From assembly GCF_020382885.2 (NCBI RefSeq), contig NC_058493.1, forward strand, positions 23,247,499-23,311,498: a DNA stretch of 64,000 nucleotides. The letters run 5' to 3'. Below, one piece after another: positions 1 through 39,175 of the stretch. Position 1 is the stretch's first letter, and every line of letters starts with the position of its first letter. The translations under genes and the position numbers were made by a program. A model generated the notes under the pieces. That model was not told the DNA's origin. It saw only the letters and a program-made list of their open reading frames with translations, and did not search any database. The stretch is from Scatophagus argus (Eukaryota; Chordata; Actinopteri; Scatophagidae).

Positions 1-164
1 AAAACCGACAGAGATAAATGTCAAGGAAAATGCGTGGGTGTTCGCCATAAGATATATGAGATACTGTGACATCAGGAGAACATGCTTTTCAACAAGACTG
101 AAGAGTTTACAACCGTGCTCGCGGCTCTGTGAGGTTGTACTTAGGCACAGCAGTTAATGCTAAA

Positions 165-460
165 GCCATGCTCACAATAACAACACTAACATGCTGATGT
201 TTAGCAGGTTTAGCAGCCCAGTGTCAGCTGGGACAGGCTCCAGCCCCCAACCACCCAACCACCCAACCACAGATAATAGATGGATGGATCATACACGTTC
301 ACCGTCTTAGCTTAACGTGTTAGCATGCTAACAAGTAGTGTTAAATACAAAGCCCAGCTGATGTCATTACTTTTGCAGGAATTTGATTGAAAACCATAAA
401 ACTCTGATGATTGTGCTCGATGAAGGATCAGGGATCAGTTATTAGAATTCATAGTCCAGG
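165..460. repeat. Dispersed teleost repeat (GCTAACATGCTGATGTTTAGCA type), interrupted
   Basis: Matches from memory a very common fish repeat: ACTAACATGCTGATGTTTAG, then TTAGCATGCTAAC, CTGATGTCATTACTTTTGCA and a tail near the imperfect ATAGTCCAG. The copy is split by the LINE tail at about 215-290. A second degenerate copy in the same orientation lies at 43055-43360. Confidence 0.55.
215..290 (+). mobile_element. L2/CR1-type LINE 3' tail, nested insertion
   Basis: CAGCTGGGACAGGCTCCAGC, followed by ATAGATGGATGGATC, is the characteristic 3' end of abundant fish LINEs (CTGGGATAGGCTCCAGC ... ATGGATGGATGG). Between the two parts is a short (CCCAACCA)n array at 241-269. Only the tail is present; there is no ORF. 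Confidence 0.6.
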
Positions 461-2528
461 CACCACGAATAATAGTTTGCACTTTAACTTGCAAAAAGCG
501 TCACAATAAATAAGTTGGTTTATGTTGTTCCACAGTGTTTGTTCACAGTGTTCGCCTCTTTTGACTCTTTCCACATTTCCTTCTCTTCACTGACCTGCAT
601 TATACAGCTGCCCCAAAGATTTCAGATGTTTATACTTTTAATTGTATAAAATTGAAAATAATTTTGATTAATTAAAGTTTCCAACTGTTCCTTTAAAAAG
701 TCTTTGTTGTAATTGGCCTTCGTATTCAAAAAGTCATTAAAAATCATAAATTATACATTGGGAAAAATTATTGAGCAATTCTGACACTGTTCACATTTGT
801 AAATATAATTACTCTTGCTTCGACCAGCCATAGACAAGTCATCGTCAAACTGTGGTATCAGTGTTATACATGAACAGGACTAAACTGTACTTGACCATTG
901 AAAAGTGCAGGTCTGCTTCAGACAACCCAAAGCAGTTGAAGACATTAAACATGACTCTTTCATCCCTTTCCCTTTCTTCTTTTCACTCTCTCTTTGACAC
1001 ACACAGACATTATTCCTCATATCAAAGCGTTTTATTGAACCGTGGCGGCGAGCCAAAACCACAGAGCCATATTGTCCGACCTGCTCTTGAACCAGTCAGA
1101 GGTATACGGCCATTTTTCATCTCTCGCCCTTTGTCTCAAGCAAAGTGTTAAAAACAGAAATAAAAGGGTGGAACTGAGAGGTCTCACTTTCAGAGAACTC
1201 ACTTTCAGGTCATCATGTTGACAAGAGAGGATGAAACTGCCTTGTTGTCCTGCAGCAGTAACCAGATAGTCTTTCAAAAGGAGAGGTTGGGTGTTTAACA
1301 AGAGATGCAGCGAATGAGGGATCAGATCAAATCAAAGTCCATGTGCTTGTGTTCAGGTCTGCCCTGCTGAAGTATATTAACGATGATGACTCTCTGGGTT
1401 TTTGTATGAAGCTGTCAATCAAACTGAGGTGGAGGGAAGAAAACTATGTCGGCTTGTCAGTGTTGCAGGTACTAGCCTGAGCCCTGAAGGCAACATTACC
1501 GCAACTACCGATGTTCCTAACATTGTTGTAGGAGTTGTCAACACATGCCCTGCAGTGCTGCACTTGGCCTTTGCTGCTGTTTTAAAATCACTTTTTTTTG
1601 TTCTCTCTCCTCAGTCTTTTCTTCTTAGATTTTCATTCTGCTATGCCGGAAAGTCCTGAAAATCAAGACCTGATCCTAAAAACCTAAAAGGCACCAGTGT
1701 TCGAACAAAAAAAATGAGAAGGAAAACCACAGAAATGTTGGTGTGAAATTGCACAGGGGTTCACATTGCACCTTAAGATAAGAATCTTCAACTGAAGTGC
1801 CGTACATATGACAGATTATACATTCACTCTACTAAAAGAATCTGAGGAATCTTGGTGTGTTTTCACAATAATTTTCCAAAGACATGTCACTGCTCTTAAA
1901 GCACATCCAGACAGACAAATCAAGCATTCCAACAATAATGACTAAGCACTTTCTAATATTTTTTGTTTTGTTTTGTGACCATACAGGGAAACAGAAAATT
2001 GTAGTAGTGATTAAATTAATTTCTGAGGCAGTGATTCTAACAAATATAACATGATGGGCTCACTGCACACAAATTAAAGCAAAAAAAACCTTAAAACTTA
2101 AATCAAAGAAATGTAATGCAGTACATGCAAATTGTACACTAAGAGACTAAAATGTACATGAATGGGATTACGTTAACGGACAATGACAAGACTAATCTTG
2201 TCACTATCTACATGCAAAGGCATCAGGACTTGAATTTCCTCAAATTATGTATTGTAAGAATAATTATATAATTAACTGAGTACTTATTCCGCCACTGATC
2301 TCGTCGCAGAAGTTAAAACATGGTTGATGTACTGTGGAATTTACATTACATGCAAAATTATACTTGTGATTCACAAACAAGCGCAGCAGTCTTCTCATCA
2401 TGTACACAGACCTGAGTGGATTCAAGAAATATAAAAGCTGTTGAACTTTAACAAAACAACAACAAGTCAGACATGGGAAATGACGTGGCAGAGTTAAAGC
2501 AGCTGGGATGTTTGTTGACCACAGAGGG

Positions 2529-2529
<1 letters not shown>

Positions 2530-2571
<42 letters not shown>
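2530..2571. repeat. (GACA)n microsatellite
   Basis: About ten perfect GACA units, followed by imperfect GACAGGCA units to about 2600. Confidence 0.95.
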
Positions 2572-2830
2572 TAGTGATGGACAGGCAGACAGGCAGTGAG
2601 ACTCTACACGATGAGTGGAGACACACAGGCAGATTTTGTTCCAAACCTTGGCTTAGTCTTACAGTGCTGTGGATTAAACGATTGTCTGCAACTCTGAAGT
2701 GGTTTGTGTGGTTGCGTTTAGGGACACACTTTTCCTGTGGGTACAATGGGTTTTTGCTGCCATCTTTTGGCACAAGTCTAACAGGTCATGTTGTGTTTGT
2801 GTTTGAATTTCCCTCCGGAAGGACTGAGCA

Positions 2831-2950
2831 GCGATGGAAGAAGTACTCAGATCATTTCATTATGTAAAAGTATCAGGGAGGAGAAATACTTTGCTTAGTA
2901 TTTGACTTAAGTGAAAGGACTCATAATGCAGAATGGGACATTAATGTAAT
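2831..2950. repeat. Dispersed teleost repeat (GGAAGAAGTACTCAGATC type)
   Basis: GATGGAAGAAGTACTCAGAT, TGTAAAAGTATCA, AGAAATACT and AAGTGAAAGGACTCATAATG follow the consensus of a common fish non-autonomous DNA repeat (GTGGAAGAAGTACTCAGATC ... AAGTAAAAGTCCTGCATTC). Related shorter pieces occur at 4711-4745, 7650-7760, 44845-44915 and 55755-55895. Confidence 0.55.
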
Positions 2951-3479
2951 AATGTATATTTTATTAATAAACTGCAATTAGCAGTTGTGGCCAAAAGGTT
3001 GAGATCGGACGTTTTGCTGGGTTTGCTGACCCTTCTACAAAACCCTAAACTCCAACTGGTCCAGTGGAGCCGACGCATACGACTGCGGTTGTATTGGGCA
3101 GCTTCCAGGTGTGAGTGTTTAACTGTGTGAATGTCTACTCTTTTTTTGTGTGTGTTTATTACTTTAATGTTGCAGCTGGTGAAGCTGTGGATAATGTGGA
3201 TAATTATTTTTGACATTTTTTTATATATTAAATTTTACGTACTGCTGTGTTGCTTGTGATTTTGCCACGTTGATCGCATGCAGATGGAGATGAAACTCAG
3301 AGGAGGCTGAGGAGTCACAGAATAAAGATGAAAAATATTCCAAATAATACCAAATATCATTGCAGAATAGGAAAAACAGTTAAAAGAAAAAAAAAAGAAT
3401 AAACTGAGATAAGCTGTACTAATGTGAGTATCTCATTTCCATGTTGTTCATAATGCAGGACTCTCATTTCTAAAACAAC

Positions 3480-3850
3480 ATTAGGCAGATCATCACGGAT
3501 CTCTTTGTTTATGCCCCTAAATTATGATCAGCTGCATCCATTTTTTATAGGCTCATGGAATTTGATAAGAACTCCAGCAACAATAGTGTTCCTCTCACTC
3601 GTATTGTTCAAGTGCAGCGATACAATGGTAGCCCAGGGACATTATTTGCATATTGTCAAGGGGTGTGTGAATAGGGTTTAGGAGAATGAGAAATTATATC
3701 AGCCACAAAGAAAAGCAATGGTCTGTGACCAAACGCTCAATCTTCTATGCATATGTTATTTGAGATTGAGGGCTTTTGTTGTCATATAAATGCAAATGGT
3801 AGACTGGTATGCAGGGATATAAAATGCAATTATGGTTCAAATAGGAATTA
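3480..3850. promoter_or_regulatory. Candidate conserved noncoding element with two octamer motifs
   Basis: A repeat-free, compositionally even block with the look of vertebrate developmental enhancers. It has an octamer ATTTGCAT at 3644-3651, a second in the opposite orientation (ATGCAAAT) at 3790-3797, and several homeodomain-type TAAT/ATTA cores. Conservation itself has not been tested. Confidence 0.3.
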
Positions 3851-4170
3851 TACTCTAAACCGCTTTAGTGTTCTAGTATGATGTGCAGTGGACGGAAACA
3901 TATGTACACCACACAGCGTGATTTGATTCCCTTAAAATGGAAATCAGTAACAGTCAGCACCCTGCGTGGTGGTTGATTTCCTTCAGAGAAAACACGATAA
4001 AGATTTTAATGGCCAGAATTGATTAAGTCTAATTATTTGGCTGGTTATGATGGTGTTGCTGATAGATTTGATTCTGATCAATAATAGACAGTTTGTTAAG
4101 TCAGACTACATCCTTCGCTACAGGGAATGGAATATTTATGGGGGTGTAAATTCCTTGTAATAAAGCAGTA

Positions 4171-4186
4171 CTGCCGCTGGGTGGCG
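4171..4186 (+). promoter_or_regulatory. CTCF-like motif
   Basis: GCCGCTGGGTGGCGCA resembles the CTCF core (CCGCGNGGNGGCAG) with a few mismatches. It lies in otherwise AT-rich sequence about 6.7 kb upstream of smad3. Confidence 0.3.
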
Positions 4187-7016
4187 CAATTTAACAGTTC
4201 TTTTTGTTTTTAACATTAAAATTACACATATTCACAGTCAGCAGAGTGTAGCAAACCAGAGGGGTTTTTAATAGTTTGGTCACTGAAACTCCTTTACATA
4301 AAGATTTCTGTCTTCTGTTGTTTTGATTGATATTTATTTACTGATAATTATTTATAATACATTTAATTTATTTGTTTGTATATACCATCGTCTATAAAAG
4401 GTTGGAGACTGGAATTACAAACGTGAGTTCGTTCAAAGTAAAGACGAGTGGAAATGACTGAAGGCTTCATTGTTTCCAGCTTAAGTCCAAAGACCAGCTG
4501 GGAAAGCGCAGCAAAACAGGGTGAATGTGAAAAAAAGCTAATGATCCAAAAGCACGTACAAGAGCTGGAAAAGTTTCTCAAGAGCACAATAAAAAACAGA
4601 GGTAACTATAACTAACTAGAAATTCAAAGATTCAAATAAGCATTGCTGATGTGCTTTAAATCACGTGACGGTAACAGGTCTGCACATTAGTTAAGACAAA
4701 GATGTATCCAGTGGTGGAAGGTAACGAGGTACGTTTACTTCCTTTATGACAGTGAGACAGGAATTGACAATCGACAGGTGAAAATTCATTTATTACATTT
4801 CAGTACAGTACATAAACTGCTGTTACAGAGGCTCGAGTCCCCTCCTTTTCCTGTCAGATCTTTATATGATTAAAAATCCACTCGTATTGACTGTCTGATT
4901 GTAATGAAATCTGCATGCATTGAGCCAGACTCACCAGTGAACGTACAGTTGAGTTATTTACAAGAGGGATTTTGCGAGGGGGATACAACATGTCAATTAC
5001 AGCTGATCTGATTCTGGCCTGTTACACTAATGCTCATCAGGTTCATAACTACAGCTGAATCAACACTCCAGAGCAATTTAGTCCAAGTGTGTCAGAGCAT
5101 GTGTTGTTAAATGATTCCAAATAACAGGCTCATATGTGGCACAGCGCTCCGTGTGCTGCTTTCCTCTGCACACCGGCTCAAACCGAATGACCTCAACTCA
5201 ATATCCTGTCTGCTATCAATGAGATTATGCAGGCATGCTAACAACAGGAAATTTGCTCTCACAGGGATTGACCAACAGCCATTTATAGTGAGTCATGACT
5301 CAGAGGTAAGTCATGACAGTGGTGCCCCAGCCTGCTCTGCAAAACAAGATTTGATTCAGTAATCAGGAACACCAGGTTATCTCTGGGATTGTTTTTTTTT
5401 TTTTAATTTTTCATATGATGAGTCACAGCTTGAGCGGAGATAAACTGGAGGTAAATATTTCACTGCAGCTACAAAGATCAGGCTAACATGACCTATCTGG
5501 GTTGTGAGTCATGTTTGATCCTCTCGTGTGTTCACATAGTACGATGGAGAAGTCGGGTCAGCAGAGTCACTCAGAGCTGATGAGCCACAAACATATGATT
5601 CTGCTGTACCAGTGTGTTACTACAGGACACTCACACCAGCCGTTTGCCTCTGAGGGTCGCAGCACTCGCAGTGGGTCAACCTCTCAGCCCTTCTTGAAAA
5701 GCAAAATGGAAACTTAGGCCTGCTTCAGTCCCGCTGTGACAGAATCAGGGCCGAAGCCTCCACTAAGAACAGTCAAGCCATGTAATCGTTTATGGCAATT
5801 TTTGGCGTTTTAGCAAACTGTGGGGGAGTCTACAGTACAGAAAAATGACAACTTTTAGGCACAAAGGACACATTATTTGGACTTTTGTCCTGGAAAGTCA
5901 AACTTGCAGCAACCACAATAGAACACTGAAGTCAATAAATCAACAGAGACACAGAAAATCTCCCCCAAAAATGTGAATCATTATACAAAACAAAAACCTG
6001 TATACATACGGCACATATAATCTGTCTAAGAACCACTTGTGTATAAATAGAAAAAATCTTGTGAACATTCATCATTTGTTCCAGCATTCCTTGCACTGCA
6101 CGACTTGTACTGCCAAGCAATAATAATTGTCAGTAATAATTTAATGAGCGTACAGAGACTGCATGTTTAGTGTCTAGTTGTCATGTTATATGTTTATCTG
6201 CTCAGCTTTGTTTAGCTTAGCTTTATTTGCACCTTACTGTGCATATGCTATCGGTGATGATGAAGGTGAAATTCCTCTTTTGTGTGTCAGTTTTTCAGAG
6301 AACGTTTTGAACAGATGGTGGGTATAACTTGGAAACTGCAATGTGTCAGTGTGCGGCCCAGAGCTCAGAACACATCAAAAATGACATCTGACTTTAATCA
6401 GGGGTTTCATTCCTCCCACTGAGATGGCTAGTTGTGTGCTGACTTGCTCAAACCCAGCGACTAAAATATATTTAGGTAATCGTTTCAAGAGTTAGTAAGC
6501 AATATTGGCATTTTCAGAATAAATGTGGCTGATCCTGTATGTGCACATAAAACTTCCTCCACAGCTAAGAAGACACAAACAAAGCCTCAAAAGTTGTTAT
6601 GTCCGAAGCGTCTGGTATGTCACTTTAACATAGTCTACCTTTATATGAGGTTTGAAGTTATGCAGGCTGCCGCCAAGAAATTTGCTGTGTGACAGGCAAT
6701 TATACTGAGAGGAAAAATAATTCTCTTCCTGTTATTCATAGCACAGCAAGTTGTGCAACAGCCTGAAGTTTCAGAAGGTTTGTCACCAAAGACTCATGAA
6801 CTGAGAATTGTTTCCTCCGCTCAAGTGGATTATCGGAGATAAACAAATGGGCCCACATAAATGCACGTTTGCAGAAATGAATTTGCATACAAATGTGAAA
6901 AAAGAAGAGGTGTTTGTGAAGGGAGTGCACACGTAAGTGAAAGAGAAGAAGAAGAGAAGTGTCATCTACAGAGTACTGAAGCGGAGGGGCTGGCTTGCAT
7001 GCACTAGGGTGTCTAT

Positions 7017-7063
7017 TGTGTGTGTGTGTATGTGTGTGTGTGTGTGTGCGCGCGCATGTGTGT
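7017..7063. repeat. (TG)n microsatellite, interrupted
   Basis: TG runs broken by one TA and a CGCGCGCA segment. Confidence 0.9.
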
Positions 7064-8054
7064 AGGAGGGTTATGATGTCAAGCCTCCGGTACACCATGT
7101 GCTCCAGTCCTTGAAAGGGCTGTCAGGAGCTGTTGAGCGATTGATGGCTTTCTCAGAGAGAAAACACGGTGTCACGTTATTGCCAAGGGGATCGGTGAAA
7201 ACACTTTTATAAGGTATTCCTTTTGCCCTCTTCGCTCACAAACATACCTGAAATAACACTTTTGTTTCACGGGTTTGGATCAGTGTCTGCAATCACATCC
7301 ACGCTGCATAGCTTAAAGAAGATTTCGGCAAACACTGAGCTTTATTTAAGCATACAGAGATGTTTAAATCTGTTGCTGCTTAACAAGAGAGGAAGTTGCG
7401 ACACATTTTTGGCTCTAAAGTTACAAACGTCACTCATCTTTCTGTAAATATCTTCATTTGGAATTTTTCAAATAACAGTGAACTATACTGAAGCATAGTT
7501 CTATGGCACCTGTATTCCCATATGTTTTATGGATTAGTATTTGTGTTTTAAGTGAAACATTACACTTTTTACTCAATAAATCATCCTTTATTTGCATCGG
7601 TATTGATAATCCAGTAATATACTAAATAACAGTATAACACTGACAGGAGTCATTCAGCGGCATACTGGATACTTTTGCTACGTACTAAGTATATATTTAT
7701 GATAATATTGCAGTTTTAGTAGATTTTGAAGTAAGACCTTAACTTTTAAAAAAAGATGCAAATACCGAAACCAAACAGAGATAAATATGATGGTGGTAAA
7801 CAGGAATGTTTTTAATCACATTTTGAAGCTGCTCAGGGAAACTTTAAGGTGGATATTGGATTAAAATTAAGCAGTTAATACACTTTATTAACAAAGGGAG
7901 TATTTTTTGGATGTTTTAGGCTATCATGTTCCATTTCCTTTTTAAACTGGCCAAACATCTGTGTCCTTATCACATCCATCCAGAGACCCACAGTTTCTAT
8001 GCTTTCTCACTCTTCATCTGCTTTGGGACACCAGCTGACATCACACAGACCCAC

Positions 8055-8065
8055 CCACACACACA

Positions 8066-8102
<37 letters not shown>
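8055..8102. repeat. (CA)n microsatellite
   Basis: CA dinucleotides with one CCC interruption near 8068-8071. They produce spurious His-Thr reading frames on both strands. Confidence 0.95.
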
Positions 8103-8106
<4 letters not shown>

Positions 8107-10434
8107 ATGCACTCTGGGCCACGTCCCCTGAGGTCGAAGCCAGCACAATGTCATTATCGTCCATCGGATTGTACGTGGTCACTGCCCATTCAGTCTTGCT
8201 GACGTGCCTTTTGTGTTCAGTAATTCTTCTCACAGAAGACAAACGCACCCCCCCCCCTTCCCTCCACGGTCTCCCAGTCCACTCTGTCCTACCCCCGTCC
8301 ACTACGGCCCATCTGTAATCCCATCCCCCACACTGCACCCCCATATCCGCCCTGTCTCGCCCTGCACTTCTCCAAAACAAACCAGCTGTCTTGGCCAGTC
8401 GTGTCCCTGGGGGCGTAAACAGGTGCCGAGAGGGCCGCAGGGCCCCAGCATGTGACACATGGCAGCACGCTCCTCCAGCTTTCTGCTCCAACCTGCCAAC
8501 ACACCAGAGAGACAGAAAGAGTCGTGTGTTTTACAGCTGTAGACTTGATTGTTACTGCAGACAAGGAGCTGCTGATAGCACAAAAACCCTCTGCAAACAG
8601 GACCTTCACACTGGGCCATCAATGTGCTTTTTTGTTTTATCAAATTAGTGAAAAGAGCTAATGTTCTATGATTACTGAATATAATGACTTTATTTTAATG
8701 AGGATTTACTAAGTCGACGTGCAGAATCTTTTCATGGTGGCTTTTTGGTGGCTTAGTCGTCTTTTGGTTGAAAGCATGAAGGAAGAACCTTGACATGCCT
8801 TTAGCAGGTTTAAAAATACATTGCTGTGTGACCAAAATAGATAAAAGGAAGGGGGTCTGTCCTGCAGAGCTTAAAGCCAGCTGTATTTTTAGCACAAACT
8901 ACACACTGTGCTCAGAGAAGGGATTGCTGGACGCAGGTCAATGCGCCTGTACACACATACCTAAACGGTAACCACAGGTCGATGCTACTATTCATGTATG
9001 AGTGTGAACTGTCAATGGAAGCAGTGATTCAAGGTTGGTACTTCTTAAAAATAAAATATATCCTTAATTAGTTTAGTCAAACAAGAACATACATTTGCAG
9101 ACTTTTTGGGGGCCCTAATTTCGCAAGTTATTCTACTTGTCCTGCTCTGATAGCTTCTGTGTGTTACTTTAACAATCCGTGTTTGTAAGCGCACACCCAG
9201 CAGAAGTCTTTGCGCAGCGCACTCACAACTTCTACAACTCTTTCAAGCACTTGGAAATAAGACGCCCAAGTTTGGAAAGCGCTTTTGAACACAATAAAGT
9301 CTTTCTTTTGAAGCTTGAAGAACAAAGGCAGGCTCACACCCTAAACTGTCACTACTATTACTCTCTCTGTGGTGAGCTCAGCTGTGCTCACACACTCTAT
9401 TGTACATCTGGCACTTTGACTCCTTCACACTGTGTGTGTGTGTGATATGGACCAGTGAGTGTGTCAGGGAGGGGGATGCACTTGTGTGTGTGTGTATGCA
9501 TAAGTTGCGGTTTTAGAAGCTGAGCGACGCTACAAACCAAACTGCCACCTTGTTGAATAGGCAGCCTACGTTCGTACCTCTAACAAGCTCAGGCACGCTG
9601 GTGGCTCAGCTTGTACGTGTGTGCATGACTTTTATCACCTTCCATCCTACAGCAGCTCCTAAGTTGTTTTCCCATGTGGAGACAAACAGCCCAGTAGCAA
9701 TTACTGTAGAGTCTTGTGTAGGAGATGCTGAATGTCAGACCCCTTAAGTCTTTGTGCAATAAACACACACAGGAATGTAGCCTTCTCCAGTTGCAGTTAC
9801 ATAACTGCTTTTCAGATAATTAAGAATGTGTGTATTTCTAAAAATAAAATGGAAAAGAAAAAAAAGAGTGTACTTTCCTTACGTTTAAAACCTGGACCTT
9901 TACTACCCTGTGGAGGGAAATAAGGAGGTAAGAACATCATGCTCTTCTTTGGACTATAATTATGTTACGAAGATAAACTGAAACAGATGGATGATTTTTT
10001 ATTTGGGGAGTTTTCAAAACCATTCAGAGAGAATGAATAAAAGTGTGAGGAAATGTAGTCATTCCTCAGTTTACGCACAGCCTGCATACTCTTCTTTATG
10101 TCTTGTATGCGCCACAAAAATGAGAAAAAGACAAAAAGAACTGTTTCATTTTAACAGCTTAACTTTCTCAGCGCACTCACTTGCAATAAACAGTTTTGCA
10201 CAGTTACATAATCAAATCAAGTGATCTGTGCATGTGCGTGATTGTGACAGGCACATGCAATTTTATCAGCAAAGCAATAGCGGGGAAAAGGCACTGATTG
10301 TGCAACATCAGCGTAGCACATATGACCAGCTGCTCAGACTGGCCTTTCACAGGTCTGCTGTGCAATCTGGAGCCTGAATGGAGACTCTCAGCAGCAGCTC
10401 CAGCATTTGCATTTGATGCAGACTTCTGGCAGAC

Positions 10435-36712
<26,278 letters not shown>

Positions 36713-39175
36713 GGAATCCGTGCATCCACCAGCTTCCTCTACACCACATCTCCTGTCAGTGACTAAAAACACACGGACTGCATGCAGACATGGAACAACT
36801 ACACAGCTACAGAATGATGATGAGCCCCCCCACCCAATTCAGCCAATTCAGCCAATCCCCAATGTGTTACTTAGTCCCTTCTCCCCGCCAGCTGTCCGTA
36901 GCACTTTTTATAAACATGTTGTTTGAGACAAACAACAGAATTATTTTTATGGCAATTTCTTTTAATTGTTGGCATCAAAGTGCCAGAAAGGCTGCAGCAT
37001 TGGGAGGATATTTTCATCAGTTAAGAGATTATTATTTTATTTCCTTCTTTTTAATGATTTTTGCATTTTTGTACATATTATAAAGTGAACAATGATTTAA
37101 AAAAAAAATAATTTTTCTAAGCATCAAGAACATTTTGTAAAGCATGTGTAGGATCATTTTAAATGCATTTCACTTGACTTTGTTTCTGTATTTGGGCATT
37201 TATTAGGTTATGAAGATGTGTACAAATGTGACCCAGTGCGACTATAATGGAAATGTTCAACCACCACTTGTAGGCGCTGCGTGAAGGAATATACTGTAAG
37301 TCTAGCACGAAAATTTGTTTAGGTTGTCATTTTGTGCAGCCTGTGTTTCTCTGACAAGACAAATAACAAGATGTTTAACTCCACATTTCAGACAGAAACA
37401 AATGACAAAGCAAGGAATCAGTCACACTCACACAGTCAGACTTTTCCCCATCCAACAGTCCAGTAAAGTAAAGCGCACTCTGATGTGAACCATGGGACAG
37501 ATTACAAAGCAGTCCGATGCTTCAGGACACAACAGACCAGACAGGAGGTACAGCTCCTTAAACTCATATATGAGTACTTAAAGATAGTGGCATTCATCAG
37601 ATGTCATGATGAAGATGATGCACTTTTGTAACATGTTAATATTGTAGTGAAGCAGAGTTAGCAAAGTACATTCAGCGGCAGTTGTGGTTCACAGCTGCAG
37701 TGATTCTTGTCAGGGGGTTATATATCCTGCGTTAACTTCAGGAAGCTTTGCCAATTTGCGAAATACATTTGCTGCGTTGTATTGTGTAGTAAGAGGTATG
37801 TAACAGGTATTTACACAGAACTTGAAATCATCTCACATGCTGTACCATTCTGCGAAATTTTAAATTACAAATTAGACACACAAGTGACAGTTTCATTACT
37901 TGTGTGTCATGTGAGTACCCTGCAGAAGGCTGTGTAAAGAGAGGAGGTTGTGCTTTTTTAATTTTCCCTCTCAGCAGCCCATAACATTGGTCTTACTTAT
38001 AGCCATCAGTGATATTGACATTTTTGCACACTCAGGACCGTAAGAACAACTGAATTATGTACAGAAAAGGACAGATGTGCGACACTAGAGACTTCAAAGT
38101 CTATTTTGCTACCGGTTATTTTTGTAGGACAATAAGGTGATAACGTGGTGACGAACTTGTCCGTTCCAAGTGTTTTTGCATTGTCTGACAGAAATTACTG
38201 CTCGCAGGTCTGTATTTTTCTACCTGTAAAGAGAAGGCAGTTTCAGTTAAAAAAGAAAATAAAAAGAAAAAAGAAAAAAAAGCTTTTTACAAAGGGAAAT
38301 GTTTAGATAGAGGCGTGTAAATAACGTCCCTATTTTTTAGGTCTATGTACATATAATACATACATGTGCTATAATCTGACCATTAACCTTTATAATGTTG
38401 GTGGTTTTGTAAAGAGGAGAACAGAAAAGAAACTCGGAAATGTTAAATGTTTGGAAGAGCTATTGCTGAAATAGAAAAGCAAATTTTTAGCTTGGTCCTG
38501 TTTCCTTTCAGTCACCCACTGTGGTGGAAGTGGATAGTTTCCTTCTGGTTTTATAACACTAGACAAAGACACAGTGGGTGAATGTGGACAATGTTTGGAT
38601 TCTTTTTACAGTACTTATTTACGTTAACCCAGCTTTTTATGTTAATGCCAGCCCAGTGGTGCTAATCTTTAACATTTTAGGGACTCGAGAGAACCACAAA
38701 GCCATAAGATGTTACTCTTAAAGCTGGCAGGTTTTTATCTATGTTTAATAACTTTTAAACCTTTGAATTATAGTGTGGGACTGTTTCAGAAACAGTAGCA
38801 TCTACCAATCTGAGACAAGACAGCTCTTTGTAGAGCTTCTAGTGTCCTTGAACGCAGCAGTCCTGATCCTGATGGGCGCTTTAACCCCATGGTTAATGTA
38901 ATTACCCAGTAGGGAATATTTTGCAAGCCGATTTGTCATTTTTATACACTCTTCAAGTTATAATGCTTGTGCTTTCCCCCCTTGTTTAAATGTTCCGCTG
39001 TAATAGTTATTAGTTGTGATTTATGTTTTTGTGCTCTCAGTTGATCTTTTTAGAAGTCTTGTATAAAATTATACCCTTTATTTTTCTCTGCCTATAAAAA
39101 AGTTGATGTGATGCTTTATATTTTTGTTTATTATTGTTGGTCTATGAATAAAATATATATCTTGTGGTGATTCTG
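36713..39175 (+). other. smad3: smad3 3' UTR
   Basis: About 2.4 kb of AT-rich, non-repetitive sequence follows the stop codon and runs to a good AATAAA at 39147. A long 3' UTR is normal for SMAD3. It contains a short near-tandem CCAATTCAG repeat around 36834-36856 and many T-rich tracts. The TATAAA at 37079-37084 and the AATAAA inside an A-rich run at 38258-38263 could serve as weak proximal sites. Confidence 0.75.
39147..39152 (+). terminator. smad3: Probable smad3 polyadenylation signal AATAAA
   Basis: A canonical AATAAA followed within 12-40 bases by GT-rich sequence (CTTGTGGTGATTCTGGGGG, then GTGTCTG), the usual downstream element. Cleavage is expected near 39165-39175. It is the best-formed signal between the stop codon and 39200. 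Confidence 0.7.

Larger units (their letters stand above)
1..10434. other. Noncoding DNA upstream of smad3
   Basis: No recognisable exon or RNA gene. Apart from the repeats and candidate elements listed, the stretches 461-2529, 4060-7016 and 8103-10430 hold only ordinary AT-rich sequence. The 169-residue frame at 2264-2773 on the minus strand reads through the GACA repeat. In human the next gene on this side is SMAD6; none of it appears here. Confidence 0.7.

Noticed and set aside
2264..2773. 169-codon minus-strand frame with a repeated LSVC pattern
   Set aside because: It is produced by the GACA microsatellite read in reverse; the flanks show no coding character.
7926..8661. Several overlapping frames on both strands around 8.0-8.6 kb
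   Set aside because: They read through a CA repeat and locally GC-rich sequence in all frames at once; no domain or splice-compatible structure was recognised.
38258..38263. AATAAA as the main smad3 polyadenylation signal
   Set aside because: It lies in a low-complexity A/G run without a good GT-rich downstream element; the site at 39147 is better formed.
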